The position numbers and the translations under genes are program-made. Below are positions 1-12,199 of a stretch of 64,000 nucleotides of DNA, in pieces. The stretch is from Strongyloides papillosus (taxonomy: Eukaryota > Nematoda > Chromadorea > Rhabditida > Strongyloididae). The notes beneath the pieces are model-generated. The model saw only the letters and a list, made by a program, of their open reading frames with translations, had not been told where the DNA came from and did not search any database. Position 1 is the stretch's first letter, and every line of letters starts with the position of its first letter. The DNA lies in the NCBI GenBank assembly GCA_005656395.1, contig SRSI01000024.1, positions 1 through 64,000 on the forward strand, read 5' to 3'.

Positions 1-417
1 TCCTTCTCTTGTTACATTTGAATTTGTTCCATTAGTACGTTTGATTGTGTGGTCCCATCTTGTAAGGAGATGACTTTTAATATTCTTATAAACATTGAGG
101 GAGTTAATTTTAATTTCTTCAGCTCCTCCGGTATTGTAAATCCTCCATTGATGATGATTTTCATATCTAATTTTACTAACAAGGAATTCTTTTGCATCAT
201 CACTAGGTCTCTGTATACCATTATGCTCTAGTGGGCATTTTATAGAGATTATTTCAGTATTTTTCGTAGCGTTAAAGTTCAAAGGGAAACTCCAATTATA
301 AGTACCAGCATCATGATAATATTTGAATTGATTATCACGATTACTATAATCACGACGAGAAGTTATTTGAATAGAATAGATGGCCAATTACCAAAAAAGT
401 TTGAGTAGTCTATTAAT
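1..417 (-). pseudogene. Left-edge fragment of a secreted-protein family gene, N-terminus broken
   Basis: One minus-strand frame stays open from about position 395 to the window edge and encodes a plausible protein segment containing RWDHTIKRTNG and NTEIISIKCPLEHNG. The same protein pattern recurs in the decayed copy at 19608-20371 (RWDHMIKRANG), so this is a gene family. In that copy the signal peptide starts with an ATG. Here the aligned codon is ATT (near 417) and the signal region carries an in-frame TAA, so the N-terminus looks broken. The rest could still be a live exon if another start or first exon is used. I do not recognise the family. The gene continues beyond the window. Confidence 0.5.
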
Positions 418-684
418 ATTATGAAAATGAAAACTACAATTTTTATGGAAAAATTGTTCCTATTAATAAAAAAAACTATATTAGATATTTGGTTATGTTT
501 ATAATTTAATTGAAATTTCATTTATTATTCAATAAATTATAGTGTAATATTATAGCGTCTCAATAAAATTTGAATAATAATTATGGAAAATTTTTAATAA
601 TATTCATTTTAATTGTAATTTTTTGGTAAAGTCTATAAAAACAAAATTAGAAAATTGATTTTGTTTTCATTATAATTCTTCTTA

Positions 685-2238
685 CACACACAGCTCTGAC
701 ACTGAAAAACAATTCGATTTTCGGACAGTACCTTTAGACAAAGAAATGTATGTATATCAAATAATATAATGAATAGTTGTTGTAAATTATTTTGATGAAT
801 GCATTCACTTGTTAAATGAAAAATATTATCCTAAAGCGAAAAATTTATTTATTCGAATATAAGAAGATAAATATATTAATATTGAAAATAAAGCAAACTT
901 TTTAGCTACAATAAATATTAAAAACACCGTTATTATGAGTGAAATTGAGTAATCATGAGTGTTTTTAAATATATTTGTTAGTTTGAGATTATATAATTGT
1001 TCTTAAATGTATGTCATACATTTTTAAAAAATTCATAAATGATAATAAGTAAAATTAAATGAGTTCAATGAAGAATTATGCCTTATTTTACTATTATGTG
1101 AATAAATATTAAAAATTATTATTTTAGTAGTTCAATCATTCAATTTGATTTAAATTTATGCAATGAATGTCACGACAATATTTACTGCTCATAATTTTTG
1201 AAATCTTTTATGTCATGAAGTAAATATTTTGATCAAATACATTATTAAACTCTTTTTAATAATAATAATAACTTTTTTAAAATATCTTATTATTAATTAA
1301 TAGATATCATATAAATAGAGAATTTTATAATCTAAAGTATAAATAAGTCAAACATTAAACTGTTTATAAATTAACATGCTACAATTAAAATAAAGGTTGT
1401 TTTAGAAATTTGAATGGTGCATTTAGTAAAATTCATTCAATAAAAATTATGTATAATTAAATAAGTAATATATTGTTATTATTTAAATGATCACATTCTA
1501 AATTAAGTTTATTTTTGTGTGGTTTTTTTAAAAATTAATAAAATGTTTATAAAATATGCTTTTCTTAAAATCGACGCTACTTGAAAATTAAATTTTAATA
1601 GTAAATAATTCTGATTTCCTAGAAATTTTTTATAATTATTTATAAGCACTAGAAAAATTATTAAATAAATACAAAACGATTGATGATTAATTATAATTTT
1701 ATTTACTTCAGTAAAATTAGAAAGTAATTTCCAAATGTATACCCTTTGTTATCAGTATAATATTAAAAAAAGCATAAATATAAATATAATTGATATTTTA
1801 AATTTGCTTATTGTACGATTATTTTAAAATTATTAACTCTCTCAGAAATTAAAATCAAATAATTTTTTTAAAACTATTTAAATATCACTTTTTGAATTCT
1901 CAAGAAAATAAACTGATTTATTATTTTATTTGTCTGATTCACTAAAAAGCAAAAATTTAACCTTATTTGTTATTTTAATTCTACTGAGTCATGGAAAGTA
2001 AAGCATGTACTCTATTTTACTATGGTTGTTACCAATATTTATACTTTTAAAAACAATAAACAAATAATAAATTCCAACAAAAATAATCAAATTCGTTATG
2101 AGAAAATAATTTCTTCTTACATGCTCAAAGTCATATTCTTTTGAATAATGTATGTAAGTAAAAGAAAAATTTATTTTTTCTTTGTCTAAAGGTACTGCCC
2201 GAAAATCGAATTGTTTTTCAGTGTCAGAGCTGTGTGTG
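685..2238. mobile_element. TA-flanked DNA transposon (non-autonomous), 61-bp terminal inverted repeats
   Basis: Inverted repeats at 685-745 and 2178-2238 match with a single mismatch and begin CACACACAGCTCTGAC. A TA dinucleotide flanks each end (683-684, 2239-2240), as expected for a Tc1/mariner-type target duplication. The paralogous array unit preserves the uninserted site at 12376-12392, where the two flanks join across a single TA (12385-12386). The interior is AT-rich and I see no transposase reading frame, so it was probably mobilised in trans. Confidence 0.85.
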
Positions 2239-2373
2239 TAGAATTAACTAATTTATATACTTAATCACAAATAAAAGATCACAAACATTTTATTTGACAT
2301 TATTATTTATCAATGTAGGGATAATTTTTTGTTGTTATCACATTAATAATGTCATACAAATTTATTTATCAAT

Positions 2374-3169
2374 TTATGTTTTTAAATTTTTTCTTGGTTT
2401 ACGAATATTTTTACTGTATTGATTCTTAATATTTCCTTTTGGATAAAACAAACATAAAGTTAGAGCACCACTTTTTGGATTTTGTTCACTAATAGCACAT
2501 CCAATTTTAGTAGATGAAACCCAAATTATTTGGCTTAAATCTGGAGAAATAGTTTTTTCAAGATTTTTATAATCAATTTTTCGCCATCCATTAGTCCAAG
2601 TGTCTGTCGGGAAAAACACTTTCATTACATTAGAAGTGTAATAAGTTATAACACCATATTTATTATCTTTATATTGTTTCCATGTTTTTGTTTTCAATAA
2701 TTTATCAGCAAGTTTTTGTGCTTCTATGGTTAAAGTAGGACTGAATTTTAATGCTGGTGCTTGGAAAAATTTACGTATTATACTTATTTCTTCTAATACC
2801 TGTAAAATATTAGTGAAAAAAAAATAGTCAACATACTACAGAAACATGTACGGGATATTTAGGCTTTGGTTTTGTACTTGGTTTAGGTGTAGTTTTTTTT
2901 GTTATCGGTCTTCGCAATGTTGTTTTTTTATATATTGGTTTTTTACCAATGGATTGTCTTTTTTTTACAAATTTAAGTTCAATGTTTTCATTTACATAAC
3001 CAGTTATGGAATCATGATTAATAAAATGTTTTGAAGGTATGTCATTTTGTATCACGTTCAATGATTGAATTTCCTTACTTTTTGCATTATTTTCTAATGC
3101 TTGATATTTAAAAAACAATATAAATAAAATGATAGAAATATTATAAAAATTGTTGTAAGAACTAAACAT
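2374..3169 (-). CDS. CAP-domain (SCP/TAPS) secreted protein, array gene 1
   Basis: Two exons, 3169-2837 and 2799-2374, joined in phase 0 across a 37-nt GTATGT...TTTTACAG intron; product about 252 aa. Residues 1-25 are a hydrophobic signal peptide. A pro-region ends at a dibasic site (KKRQ, residues 69-72), then comes a short Lys/Thr/Pro linker to about 111. Exon 2 is the CAP domain, with SQIIWVSSTKIGCAIS as the CAP1 region and LCLFYPKGNI as CAP2. The usual CAP1 histidine (GHFTQ-type) is replaced by Leu, and only two cysteines remain in the domain. An upstream TTG in frame could extend the ORF, but the ATG at 3169 aligns with every paralogue. CAP proteins are secreted and abundant in parasitic nematodes; the role of this one is unknown. 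Confidence 0.85.
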
Positions 3170-3288
3170 TTTTAATTTTAACAAAAAAATTTTAAAAAAG
3201 TTTATTTTATAGTTAAATTTTATTTACTTAAATTGAAAATATATCCTCAAACATTTAAGTATTAAAATTTACCTCATTTTAGTGCAAA

Positions 3289-3317
3289 GACAGATGTAAA
3301 AAAATATTTATATTCAA
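3289..3317 (-). promoter_or_regulatory. Conserved TATA-containing promoter block of CAP gene 1
   Basis: On the minus strand this block reads TATAAATATTTTTTTACATC followed by TGTC. It lies about 120-148 nt upstream of the ATG. The same block occurs at the same offset before all seven CAP genes: 3289, 5384, 7446, 9779, 13503, 15403 and 17455. TATAAATA fits a core TATA box. The T-run plus ACATCTGTC is probably part of the same promoter. Confidence 0.7.
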
Positions 3318-4104
3318 ATGATTATAACCTATATAGGTGTTTTTGTGTAAAAATGGTAACATTATCATTTTGTGTATCCAAAATTTAACATGAAAACATA
3401 TTGACACATATGTGTAGTTGAAAATACTGTTATCTAATCAGATTAATGCGTGGGTTTTTCATAACTTTGCCTATAATTTTTGATTAATTAATATTAGAAA
3501 TTTTTTTTAATTAAAATACTTCGAAATAACTTCTAAGTTCTTAATATGTTTATATTTATACATTCAACTTTAGCATAAAGTCATTAATTAAGTCATCCAA
3601 TTTAAAAAGTGCTTTTCAAAAGCTTAATAGATGATTACTAGATGTCGATATTGTTTCTGCCTTGAAAAACTTTATTGTACAACTTGAAACATTTATTCGT
3701 TTATTTCATCAAATGAGCACAACATAACTACGAATAATAAAAATCAAACTGAAGTTTAAGAAGAGAGTTTCTTAAAGTTTAACTTAGATTTCTAGAATCA
3801 TAATTACTATTTATTCTTTCTGTGATGGAGGAAAATACATCTATACCTCGTTTATTGATAAACATTTGATAACTTTAACAAAAGTTATGCTAAAGAAAAG
3901 AATCATCATCATATCCCTTTTTATTTATATGAAGACTAATTCACAAGAGAAGCAAAAGTGTAATGTCTTAGATTAGATTTATATGGTTTATTACAAGAAA
4001 AAAATCACATACATTATGTTTAATATTATTTATTAATGTGAGAGTAGAATTTTTTTGTTACCATATAAATAATATACTTAAAATTTATATATGAATTTGT
4101 GTTT

Positions 4105-5268
4105 TTAAACTTTATTTAGTTCGTTACGAATATTTTTACTGTATTGTCCAGGAATGTTTCCTTTAGGATAAATCAGACATACAGTTAAAATGTCACTATC
4201 TGGTTTTCCTTCACTAATACCACATCCAATTTCTTTTGACGAAGCCCAAACTAGTTGTCCAAAATCTGGAGGAACAGTATTTTCAAGATCTTCATAACGT
4301 ATTTTTTCTATTCCCCTGGACCAAAAATGGAAAGCATTATATTTTTCTCGTGATTCAGTATAATAGAGTACGACACCATATGATGATTCATTTGCATTCA
4401 TAGTCCAATTATGATGTTTCGATAATATATCAGCAAGCTTCTGTGCTCTACTAGTTAATGTAAAACTAACATCAAGTTCTTTTGAATAATAATGTCGACG
4501 TAAAGCATTAATTAGAGTAATTAACTGTAAAATATTAGTAGAAAAATATAATCAACTTACTTTAGATTTTTCTCTGGCATATTTATCAGGCTTTGGTGTT
4601 GTAGTTGATTCAGATGTAGTTATTATAGTTGAAGGTTTAGGTGATGATTTTCTGGTGTTTTTTCTTTTAGTTTTAGTTTTTTTTGTTGTAAGCGTTTGCG
4701 TTGATGGTTTTTTAGTTGTTGTTGTTTTAGGAGTAGTTTGTTTTGTTGTAGGCCTTTTTGATGATGATTTTTTAGTTGTTGTTGTTTTAGATGTAGTTTG
4801 TTTTTTTGTAGTTATATTAGGTCGAGTTACTTTAGGTGTGGTTTTTCTAGTTGTTGTTTTCACATTTAAAGGCTTTCCCTTTTGAGGCTTTCTAGTTGTA
4901 GGCCTTGGAACTGAAGTTTTTGGAGTTGAAGTTTTTGGTTTTGAAGCTGAAGTTTGAAGTTTTTGAAGTGTAGGTTTTTTAGATGGAACTTTTGTTTTAC
5001 TCTTTGTCTTTATAGCCCTTTTTTGTTTATATTGACCTCTCTGTTCAACAGTCTGTCGTTTTCTTAGATATTTATTTTCACTAATTCCACTTATATAATG
5101 AACGAGAGAATCTTGATCAATCAAATTTTTTGATAATAGATCATTTTGTATTAAATCTAATGATGTACTATCGAAGTTTTCTACATTATTTTCTAATGCA
5201 TGATATTTAAAAAATAATATAGATAAAATAATAAATGTAATATAGTAATTACTATAAAGAATGCACAT
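4105..5268 (-). CDS. CAP-domain secreted protein, array gene 2
   Basis: Exons 5268-4561 and 4524-4105, separated by a 36-nt GTAAGT...TTTTACAG intron in phase 0; about 375 aa, the longest of the array. Signal peptide residues 1-25; KR-Q processing site at residues 70-72. A mucin-like linker runs from about 75 to 236, built mostly of Thr, Lys, Pro and Ser with repeated TTTRK/TTKK runs, and is a candidate for dense O-glycosylation. The CAP domain (exon 2) has DFGQLVWASSKEIGCGIS and VCLIYPKGNIPGQY. The CAP1 His is Asp here, so a metal-binding cavity of the usual type is unlikely. The N-terminal 70 residues are nearly identical to those of gene 3, showing recent duplication or conversion. Confidence 0.85.
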
Positions 5269-5383
5269 TTTTAGTTTTCATTTTAAATTTCAGAAAGAGT
5301 TCTTTTTATTATTTTCTTTATTTATTTAATATTATAAATTTGTTCTCGATCCTAAAAAGTATATTTTAACATTTAGAATTAAA

Positions 5384-5411
5384 ACAGGTGTAAAAAAATA
5401 TTTATATTCAA
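5384..5411 (-). promoter_or_regulatory. Conserved TATA-containing promoter block of CAP gene 2
   Basis: The block begins about 116 nt upstream of the ATG at 5268 and is virtually the same sequence as before genes 1, 3 and 5. The ACATCTGTC part reads ACACCTGT here. Confidence 0.65.
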
Positions 5412-6209
5412 GGTATTATTTCTTATATATATTTCCAAATGTAAGCAAGAGTAGTATTTTTTAAATATAAATTTTAATGTCAAAACTTACAGAGTTTGAA
5501 ATTTATATGAATATGTTATTATAGTATTTTTGTTTAACTATCTGAAAGTTATGTCTCTGCCTGGCTTTGACTACACTTTTAAAGCATCTACTATATAATT
5601 TTTAGAAAAATATTTCATAACACTTAATAATTTATTAATTTGTCAGTACTTATAAGTTTAATTTTATCATTTCGTTAAAACCTTTGTTAACTAATATGAA
5701 AATGGTTTATCAAAAACGTATTCGATTTAAATATTACTTCTAAAACAGAATCCTTTACTGTGTAATTTGAAACATCTACCACATTATTTCATCAGTTAAG
5801 CATTACATATATCTGGATGGAAAAGAAGAAATCAAAGTTTAAGTAGAAACTTTCTTAAGGTGTATATTAGTTTTCTAGAATCAAAAATCATTTTTACTAT
5901 TTATCCTTTCTAAGTTGGAATAAATACTTATATTGCCTATTTATTTTTTTATTAAATTCGGAATACTTAAACAAAAGTTATACTTAAGATCAAACCAATT
6001 TTCATAATTTTTTTACTTTAGAACATACAAAGTACACAACGAAAAATAAAAGTGTGATATGATAAATTATATGCATATATATCTATCACACATAAAAAAT
6101 CATTTTAATTATGTTATTGACTATCATTCACTCTTATGTAACCAAATTTTTATTAATTCACATTAAAATGTTGTTTAAAAAATTTGAATAAGTGTACATT
6201 TTTCAATTT

Positions 6210-7329
6210 TCACCAAATAGGTCTACGAATATTGTTAGGATATTCCCCTGGAATACCACCTTTTGGAGAAAGCAAACATATAGTTACAATACTAGCATTA
6301 TCATATAATTTACCAATACCACATCCAATTTCCTTAGATGAAACCCAAACTATTTGGGCAAAATCGAGAGGAACAGTGTCTTCATTAAGATTATTGTAAT
6401 CTATATCTTGTGTTCCAATAGTCCAATAAGACAAAGGATTAAATTTACGTCCGGATCTTTCTGGATAGAAGATAAGTCCAACTGAATCATCATTGATATC
6501 ATTCAGTCTTTTATGTGATTCATCAGCAATTTTTTGTGCTCTTCTAGCTAAAGTTGTACTAACAGTAAGCTTTTCTGCTTGATGTTTACGACGTAAATTA
6601 TTAATATCACTTATTGTCTATAAAATATTAATGAAAAAAAAATGGTCAACTCACTTTAGTTTTTAAAGCAGCATATTTATCAGGTTTTACTGTTGTGGGT
6701 TTTGCTGTAGTTGTTGTGGTTGTGCGTTTTGGAGTTTGAGGTCTCGATGGTGGTCTAACTGGAGGTTTTTTAGATGTAATTTGTTTTTTTGTAGTTCTTT
6801 TTGATGGAGTTGGTCTAGGTCCGGGTTTTCTAGTGGTTGGTCTCCCATTTGGAGGTCTTCGAGGTGTAGTTCTTCGAAATGGAGGTCTTCGAGGTGTAGT
6901 TCTTCGAAGTGGAGGTCTTCGAGGTGTAGTTCTTCGAGTTGGAGGTCTTCTATTTGGATGTCTTGGATATGGAGGTCGTAACCCTGGAGGTCTTAAACCT
7001 GGGAATTTTTTTGCTAGAGTTTTTCCAGCTTGATGTTTATTAACTTTAACTTCATTGTTATTCCCTTCCGATAAAAAACTTTTTTGTTTCCCCTGTACCC
7101 CTTCATTTTCAATCTGTCGTTTTTTTAGATATTTATTTTCACTAATTCCACTTATAGAATGCACGAGAGAATCTTGATCAATGAAATTTTTTGACAATAG
7201 ATCATTTTGTATTAAATCTAATGATGTACTATCGAAGTTTTCTACATTATTTTCTAATGCATGATATTTAAAAAATAATATAGATAAAATAATATATGTA
7301 ATATAGTAATTATTATAAAAAATATACAT
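6210..7329 (-). CDS. CAP-domain secreted protein with Arg-Pro repeat linker, array gene 3
   Basis: Exons 7329-6655 and 6617-6210, with a 37-nt GTGAGT...TTTTATAG intron; about 360 aa. Signal peptide and pro-region as in gene 2, ending in KKRQ. The linker is strongly basic and proline-rich. It contains about four copies of a 10-residue unit of the RRTTPRRPPx type (coding repeat around 6850-6960), then GRPTTRKPGPRPTP. The CAP domain has DFAQIVWVSSKEIGCGIG. Its CAP2 region deviates: the conserved Tyr and Asn are replaced (CLLSPKGGI), so the fold or function may be altered. Neighbours on both sides are the same family on the same strand. Confidence 0.85.
6850..6960 (-). repeat. 30-bp coding minisatellite inside CAP gene 3
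   Basis: The + strand shows successive copies of a unit starting GGTCTTCGAGGTGTAGTTCT, about 30 bp each, preserving reading frame and encoding RRTTPRRPPx. Gene 4 has fewer copies at about 9210-9280, so copy number varies between paralogues. Confidence 0.75.
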
Positions 7330-7445
7330 TTAAAGTTTTAAATTGAAATTTAAAAAAAAAATCTCTTATATTTTTGCCTTTATTTACTTAATATCAAAAA
7401 TATGTTATTTGATCATCGAAAGTAAATTTTTACATTCGAAAGCAA

Positions 7446-7474
7446 GACAGATGTAAAAAAATATTTATATTCAA
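7446..7474 (-). promoter_or_regulatory. Conserved TATA-containing promoter block of CAP gene 3
   Basis: The block begins about 117 nt upstream of the ATG at 7329 and matches the gene 1 and gene 5 copies across the TATA box, the T-run and ACATCTGTC. Confidence 0.65.
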
Positions 7475-7697
7475 GGTGTTATCACTTATATGGTTGTTTT
7501 TAGCATAGGCAAAAATAGTATTTTTTTAGTATAAATGTTAATGTTAAAACTTCCTGATTTTAATATGTAAATGAAAATATTGTTATTATTTTTTGTTTAA
7601 TCATCTGAAATCTATGTCTCTACCTGGTATTGGCTATACATTAAAAGCATCTACTACGCAATTTTTGATAAAATATTTTGTAGTATTTATTTATTCA

Positions 7698-7983
7698 GGA
7701 AGAATCTCTGACTCTCACACGGACTTTCATGGGAATGTAACAAAGGATCCGCTCTCTCAAAAGGATAGTCCTGGGAATTTGGAAGGTCGCCTAAAATCCA
7801 AGGTATAAAAGGGACCAATTTTTGTTAAAAATTCATTCTTTACTTTTACTCCGTCTTATACAGTCGGCTTTGGACTGTTGGTGTTATATTGTAGAATCGT
7901 TTATTATTAATAAAGTTATTATTGTTATCTATCGTGTACGTGTTTTCTAAATCTCATATATATCCAACAATTTAAAATATTGC
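7698..7983. mobile_element. 286-bp insertion with 6-bp target duplication, solo-LTR candidate
   Basis: The direct repeat TATTCA flanks the segment (7692-7697 and 7984-7989). Paralogous intergenic units (around 17690-17710 and 5640) lack it and read straight across. The insert is GC-richer than its surroundings, contains TATAAAAGGGACC (TATA-like) and an AATAAAG polyadenylation-like motif, and has no ORF of note. That fits a solo LTR, but the termini are not TG...CA, so the class is uncertain. Confidence 0.5.
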
Positions 7984-8548
7984 TATTCATCAGTACTTAT
8001 AAGCTAAAATCTATCATTTCGTTTTATAGTATTTCTCAGATAATAAAAAATTCCTTATCGAAAACTTATTAGATTACAAGATTTTAATAGTACTTCTATA
8101 ACTGGAAGCTTTACTATATAATTTAAAATATTTATCACTTTGCTTCATCAATTTAACATCGTATATCTATGGATAAGAAAGGTCAATATGAAGTTAAAGA
8201 AGAATATTTTTAAGATGTAATTTAGTTTCCTAAGACCAGAAATCATTTTTACATTTATTCTATTTAAATTAGAAGGAAATACCTTTATTGTTTATTTTTT
8301 ATTCAATTTAAAGAACGCAAACAAAACTTATACTTAAAACCATTATAATTTTTACAGTTGCTTTTGATTTAGACAAAAATTGCAAAAAAAATGTAATGCA
8401 GTATTTTGGATGCATCTATTTCCATTACGAATAAAAAATTGTTTATATTTTATTTTTTATTAAAACTTACTCATAAGTGATTAAATTTTTAATGATATTG
8501 CATTAACAATATATTTAAAAAAATTTTTAAGTTCACATATTTATATTT

Positions 8549-9661
8549 TTATTTCTCCGGTTTAACATTTTTACTATATTCCCCTTGAATATTTCCTCTG
8601 GGATAAAACATGCATATAGTAACAATGCCATTATCTATTTCTTTTTTACTAATACCACATCCAATATCTGTAGTCGAAACCCAAACTAATTGGGCAAAAC
8701 TATCAGGAACATGTTCTTCATCAAGTTTGTTATAGTTGATATTTTTCGATCCAGTAGTCCAGTGAGGTAGAGGATTAAATTTATCTTCTGATTCTGTAAA
8801 ATAGAGCAACCATCCAATTGAATTACCATCAATACTATTAATTCTGTTTTGTAGATCACCAACAACATTTTGTGCTTTGTTAGCTAAAGTAGTATTAACA
8901 GTAAGCTTTTTCGCTTGATGTTTAAGACGTAAATCATTAATATTACTTATTAACTGTAAAATATTAGTAAAAAAGTGTAGTCAACTTACTTGAGATTTCA
9001 AACGAGCATATTCATCAGGCTTTGCTGTTCTAGTTGTTCTTCTAGTTGTTGTAGTTGCTCTTTTAGTTGTTGTGGGTCTTGGAGTTGGAGGTCTCAATGG
9101 TGGTCTAACGGAGGGTCTAGGTGGAGGTCTTTTAGATGTAATTTGTTTTTTTGTAGTTCTTTTTGGTGGAGTTGGTCTAGGTCCGGGTTTTCTAGTGGTT
9201 TGTCTCCTATTTGGAAGTCTTCGAGGTGTAGTTCTTCGAAGTGGAGGTCTTCGAGGTGTAGTTTTTCGAGCTGGAGGTCTTCTATTTGGCTGTCTTGGAT
9301 ATGGAGGTCGTATCCCTGGTGGTCTTAAACCTGGGAATCTTTTTCCTAAAGTTCTTCCAGCTTGACGTTTATTAACTTTAACTTCATAGTTATTCTTTTT
9401 CGATAAAAAACTTTTTTGTTCCCTTTGTATCCCTTTATTTTCAATCTGTCGTTTTCTTAGATAATTATTTTTACTAATTCCACTTTGAGAATGAACGAAA
9501 GAATCATGACCAAAGGAATTTTTTAAGGGTAGATGATTTTGTGTTAAACCTAAGGATGTACCGTCAGAAATCGCTACATTATTTTCTGATGCTTGATACC
9601 GAGAAAATAATATAAATAAAATGATAAATGTAATATAATAATTACTATAGAGAATATACAT
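8549..9661 (-). CDS. CAP-domain secreted protein with Arg-Pro linker, array gene 4
   Basis: Exons 9661-8990 and 8953-8549, with a 36-nt GTAAGT...TTTTACAG intron; about 358 aa. Hydrophobic signal peptide, pro-region ending RKRQ, then a basic Pro/Arg/Thr linker closely related to gene 3 but with fewer RRTTPRRPP units and an extra run of Arg-Pro/Thr repeats before the CAP domain. The CAP domain contains SFAQLVWVSTTDIGCGIS and ICMFYPRGNIQGEY; Ser replaces the CAP1 His. Genes 3 and 4 form a sub-pair by linker type, while by CAP domain gene 4 is closest to gene 7 (STTDIGCGISK). Confidence 0.85.
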
Positions 9662-9778
9662 TTTTAGTTTTCGTTTTAAATTTTTAAAGGGGTTCTTTAT
9701 ATTGCTTTATTTATTTACTTACTATCAAAAATTTTTTGCTTGTTTATCCAAAAGTATATTTGAATATTTTATGTCGAA

Positions 9779-9806
9779 ACAGATGTAAAAAAATATTTAT
9801 ATCCAA
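9779..9806 (-). promoter_or_regulatory. Conserved TATA-containing promoter block of CAP gene 4
   Basis: The block begins about 118 nt upstream of the ATG at 9661. It matches the array consensus, with one change (GGATATAAATA instead of GAATATAAATA). Confidence 0.65.
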
Positions 9807-11523
9807 AGTAATATTACATATATGGATATTTGTAATGTAAAAAATAATAAAATTATCATTTTGTGTATCAAAATTGTAACATGGAAATTATTTTACACTA
9901 ATATATGGATGAAAATGTGGTTATTTTTATTTAATCATATTAAAGCGTGTGTTTTTCATAGCTGTGTCAACATTTTTTGATTCATCAACACTAGGAATTT
10001 TTTTTCTTAAAATAATTGAAAGTAACTTCTAAGTTCTTAATATGTTTATACAGAAAATAGTAATATAATAACTTTACTATATCTATAAAATTGAACATTA
10101 TGCAATTATATCAGTAATTATATCATTATTAAATGTATTAGAAACTTTTACCTGTTAAAATTAATAACTTCGATCGCAATTAATTGAGGAAATACTCTTC
10201 ATGTAAAAATCAACAATTTCAAATATTTAGTTTTGTCAACCAAATATATTCTTCAATTAAATATTAAAATATCGTAAAATTAAAATAGTAAATTTACTTA
10301 TAAAAAAATTTATGTTAACTGTTAAATTATCTGATTATAATTAGCAACCTGCACAATCCTGTATTCGCAGCGCACGGAAGATGAAGTCATTTTATGCAGA
10401 TTTGCCGAAGACAATTCTACCGTGAACTGGGGATGGTAATTTTCAAGTTATTTTTGGTTTCAAAGACAGAAAAAAACATGATCTAGAGAAGAAGAAATAA
10501 CTAAGAAAGTGAAAAAATCAGAGTTGAAGTTTTATTAATCTCTAATTGGCTGTTGCTCTTATTATTTTCGGACATGATAACATAGATAATGTTCAAAAAT
10601 TTTAAGATATTATGTGGATGGTAATTTTATACTTTTATGATATCATTTAGTCTAGTAATTAATAATTTTGTAGATGTTATTTGTCAATAAAATTTTTTTT
10701 AAAGTATTTTATCACCTTTATTCTATCATATGATTGTTTATATTAGCTAAAAAATGTTCAAATTTGTTGTGATTTTTAAAATTTGTCAAAATATTTAAAC
10801 AATCAGAGAAATAATAATGTAATTTTGATATATTTTAAAAGATTTTAAGGCTTTATATATGTGGAGTCTCATCAATTCAAATTTTCATCAAATAAAAATG
10901 TGCTCAAAAAGTCTCTTCTTCATTATTATTCATAAAATTATTTTTAAAATACATTATCTTGACTATTATTTGTGTTATATACTAAATTCTATCAACTGAA
11001 TAGACTAAATTTTATTTTCTGTAGCAAACAAAGAACATTAGCATAAACAATAAAGCATTGTTTAACATATATTAAAAAATTAGCAAAAGGTAAATTTTAG
11101 TTTTCGAGATATGATAAAAGTAGTAAATTTTTACAATATTCTAATGGTTAGCAATTTCAAAATATAAAAATAATACACTTAATTAATAGCATTTTTCAAC
11201 ATTATATGCATATTGACTTTTCTTGACATGATTATTTAAATTGTTTTTGATATACATTGTTACACACAGAAACAAATGTAGTTTAATCACAATTTGAACT
11301 TTTTTGGGTATTTTATGTTTTGCTTCGATTTACTTCGGATTCTCAATTAAGAAACTTTTGCTAAATATATTTAAATTTACGATGTATATTCATGTTAACA
11401 TTATTATTTCAGTGAATGAATGTCTTATAAAAACAATTTTTAATTTAGAAAACAAACCAAAGCATTAAGTATTATTTTTATTCAAAATCTATACATCACA
11501 GAATTTTTATATTACAATTTTAA
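9807..11523. other. AT-rich spacer, mostly uninterpretable
   Basis: The left part (to about 10060) is array intergenic DNA. The remainder shows no convincing ORF. Around 10345-10440 a GC-richer patch begins AGCAACCTGCACAAT and has a short open frame (TEDEVILCRFAED); the same 15-mer recurs at about 38147 just after the secreted-protein gene stop. Confidence 0.4.
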
Positions 11524-12199
11524 TTAAGTTACTAAAATCATCATGTTTATTACAATTATGAATCCCAAAATCATACTAGCCACTACTCCAACTTTATTTG
11601 AATTATTCTCTTCATCATTTGTTTTAAAATTTAAAAACTTTTTTGTTACTAAAACTTCTCTAATCGGAACATCATAAAAACAGAATAGTGTTCCGTTTGG
11701 GCTTTTTTCGTGTTGATAACAAACTTTTTCTCCAACTTAAGTCTTCTTATCACATTAACTTTCAAATGTTCGAGATATATAAATGTTGTAATTTCGTCTT
11801 TAAATGTAATACCTCTGAAATCGGTAAAACTATTTAGATGCAGAGAACAATTTGTCTTGTAACCTAAATCATTAAAAAAGTGCTACACGACAGGAAGACT
11901 TTTATTGGCAATAGGTTCATAATTTTGAGATATTTCTATGTCACCAACAAAAACCTTATAGTTACAGACAAATATTCCTGTTGACTTATTGCTCCTTTAG
12001 CGAGACGTTAAACTTTTATTCTTTTGTCATTAAGTACGATAGCCTTGAGATTTGCGAAATCCTTCATTCTTCTTCGAACAATGTGGAGCAAAATTTAATT
12101 GACCACTAGCATATCCACCGATAGGGAGAGTTATGTTTTGAGTAGACAAAATTGTTCCTATTAATAAAAATAATGCATTAGATATTTGGTCATATTCAT
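11524..12199 (-). pseudogene. Decayed cell-surface protein gene with signal-like start and C-terminal membrane helix
   Basis: Reading the minus strand in several frames recovers a signal-like stretch (ALFLLIGTIL) near 12165. Further on come conserved-looking segments such as CNYKVFVGDIEISQNYEP and CYQHEKSPNGTLFCFYDVP. The C-terminus is a hydrophobic helix (VGVVASMILGFIIVINMMIL) just before a stop at 11524. Several in-frame stops and frame changes interrupt it, so it is a pseudogene unless introns were missed. The upstream 200 bp is homologous to the DNA upstream of the left-edge fragment (about 440-660), so the two loci share a promoter region. Family not recognised. Confidence 0.55.

Noticed and set aside
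4655..4885. Val-rich open frames opposite CAP linkers (also at 16688-17059 and 8990-9365)
   Set aside because: They are antisense shadows of the repetitive Thr/Lys/Pro/Arg-coding linkers; no start context or splice logic supports them.
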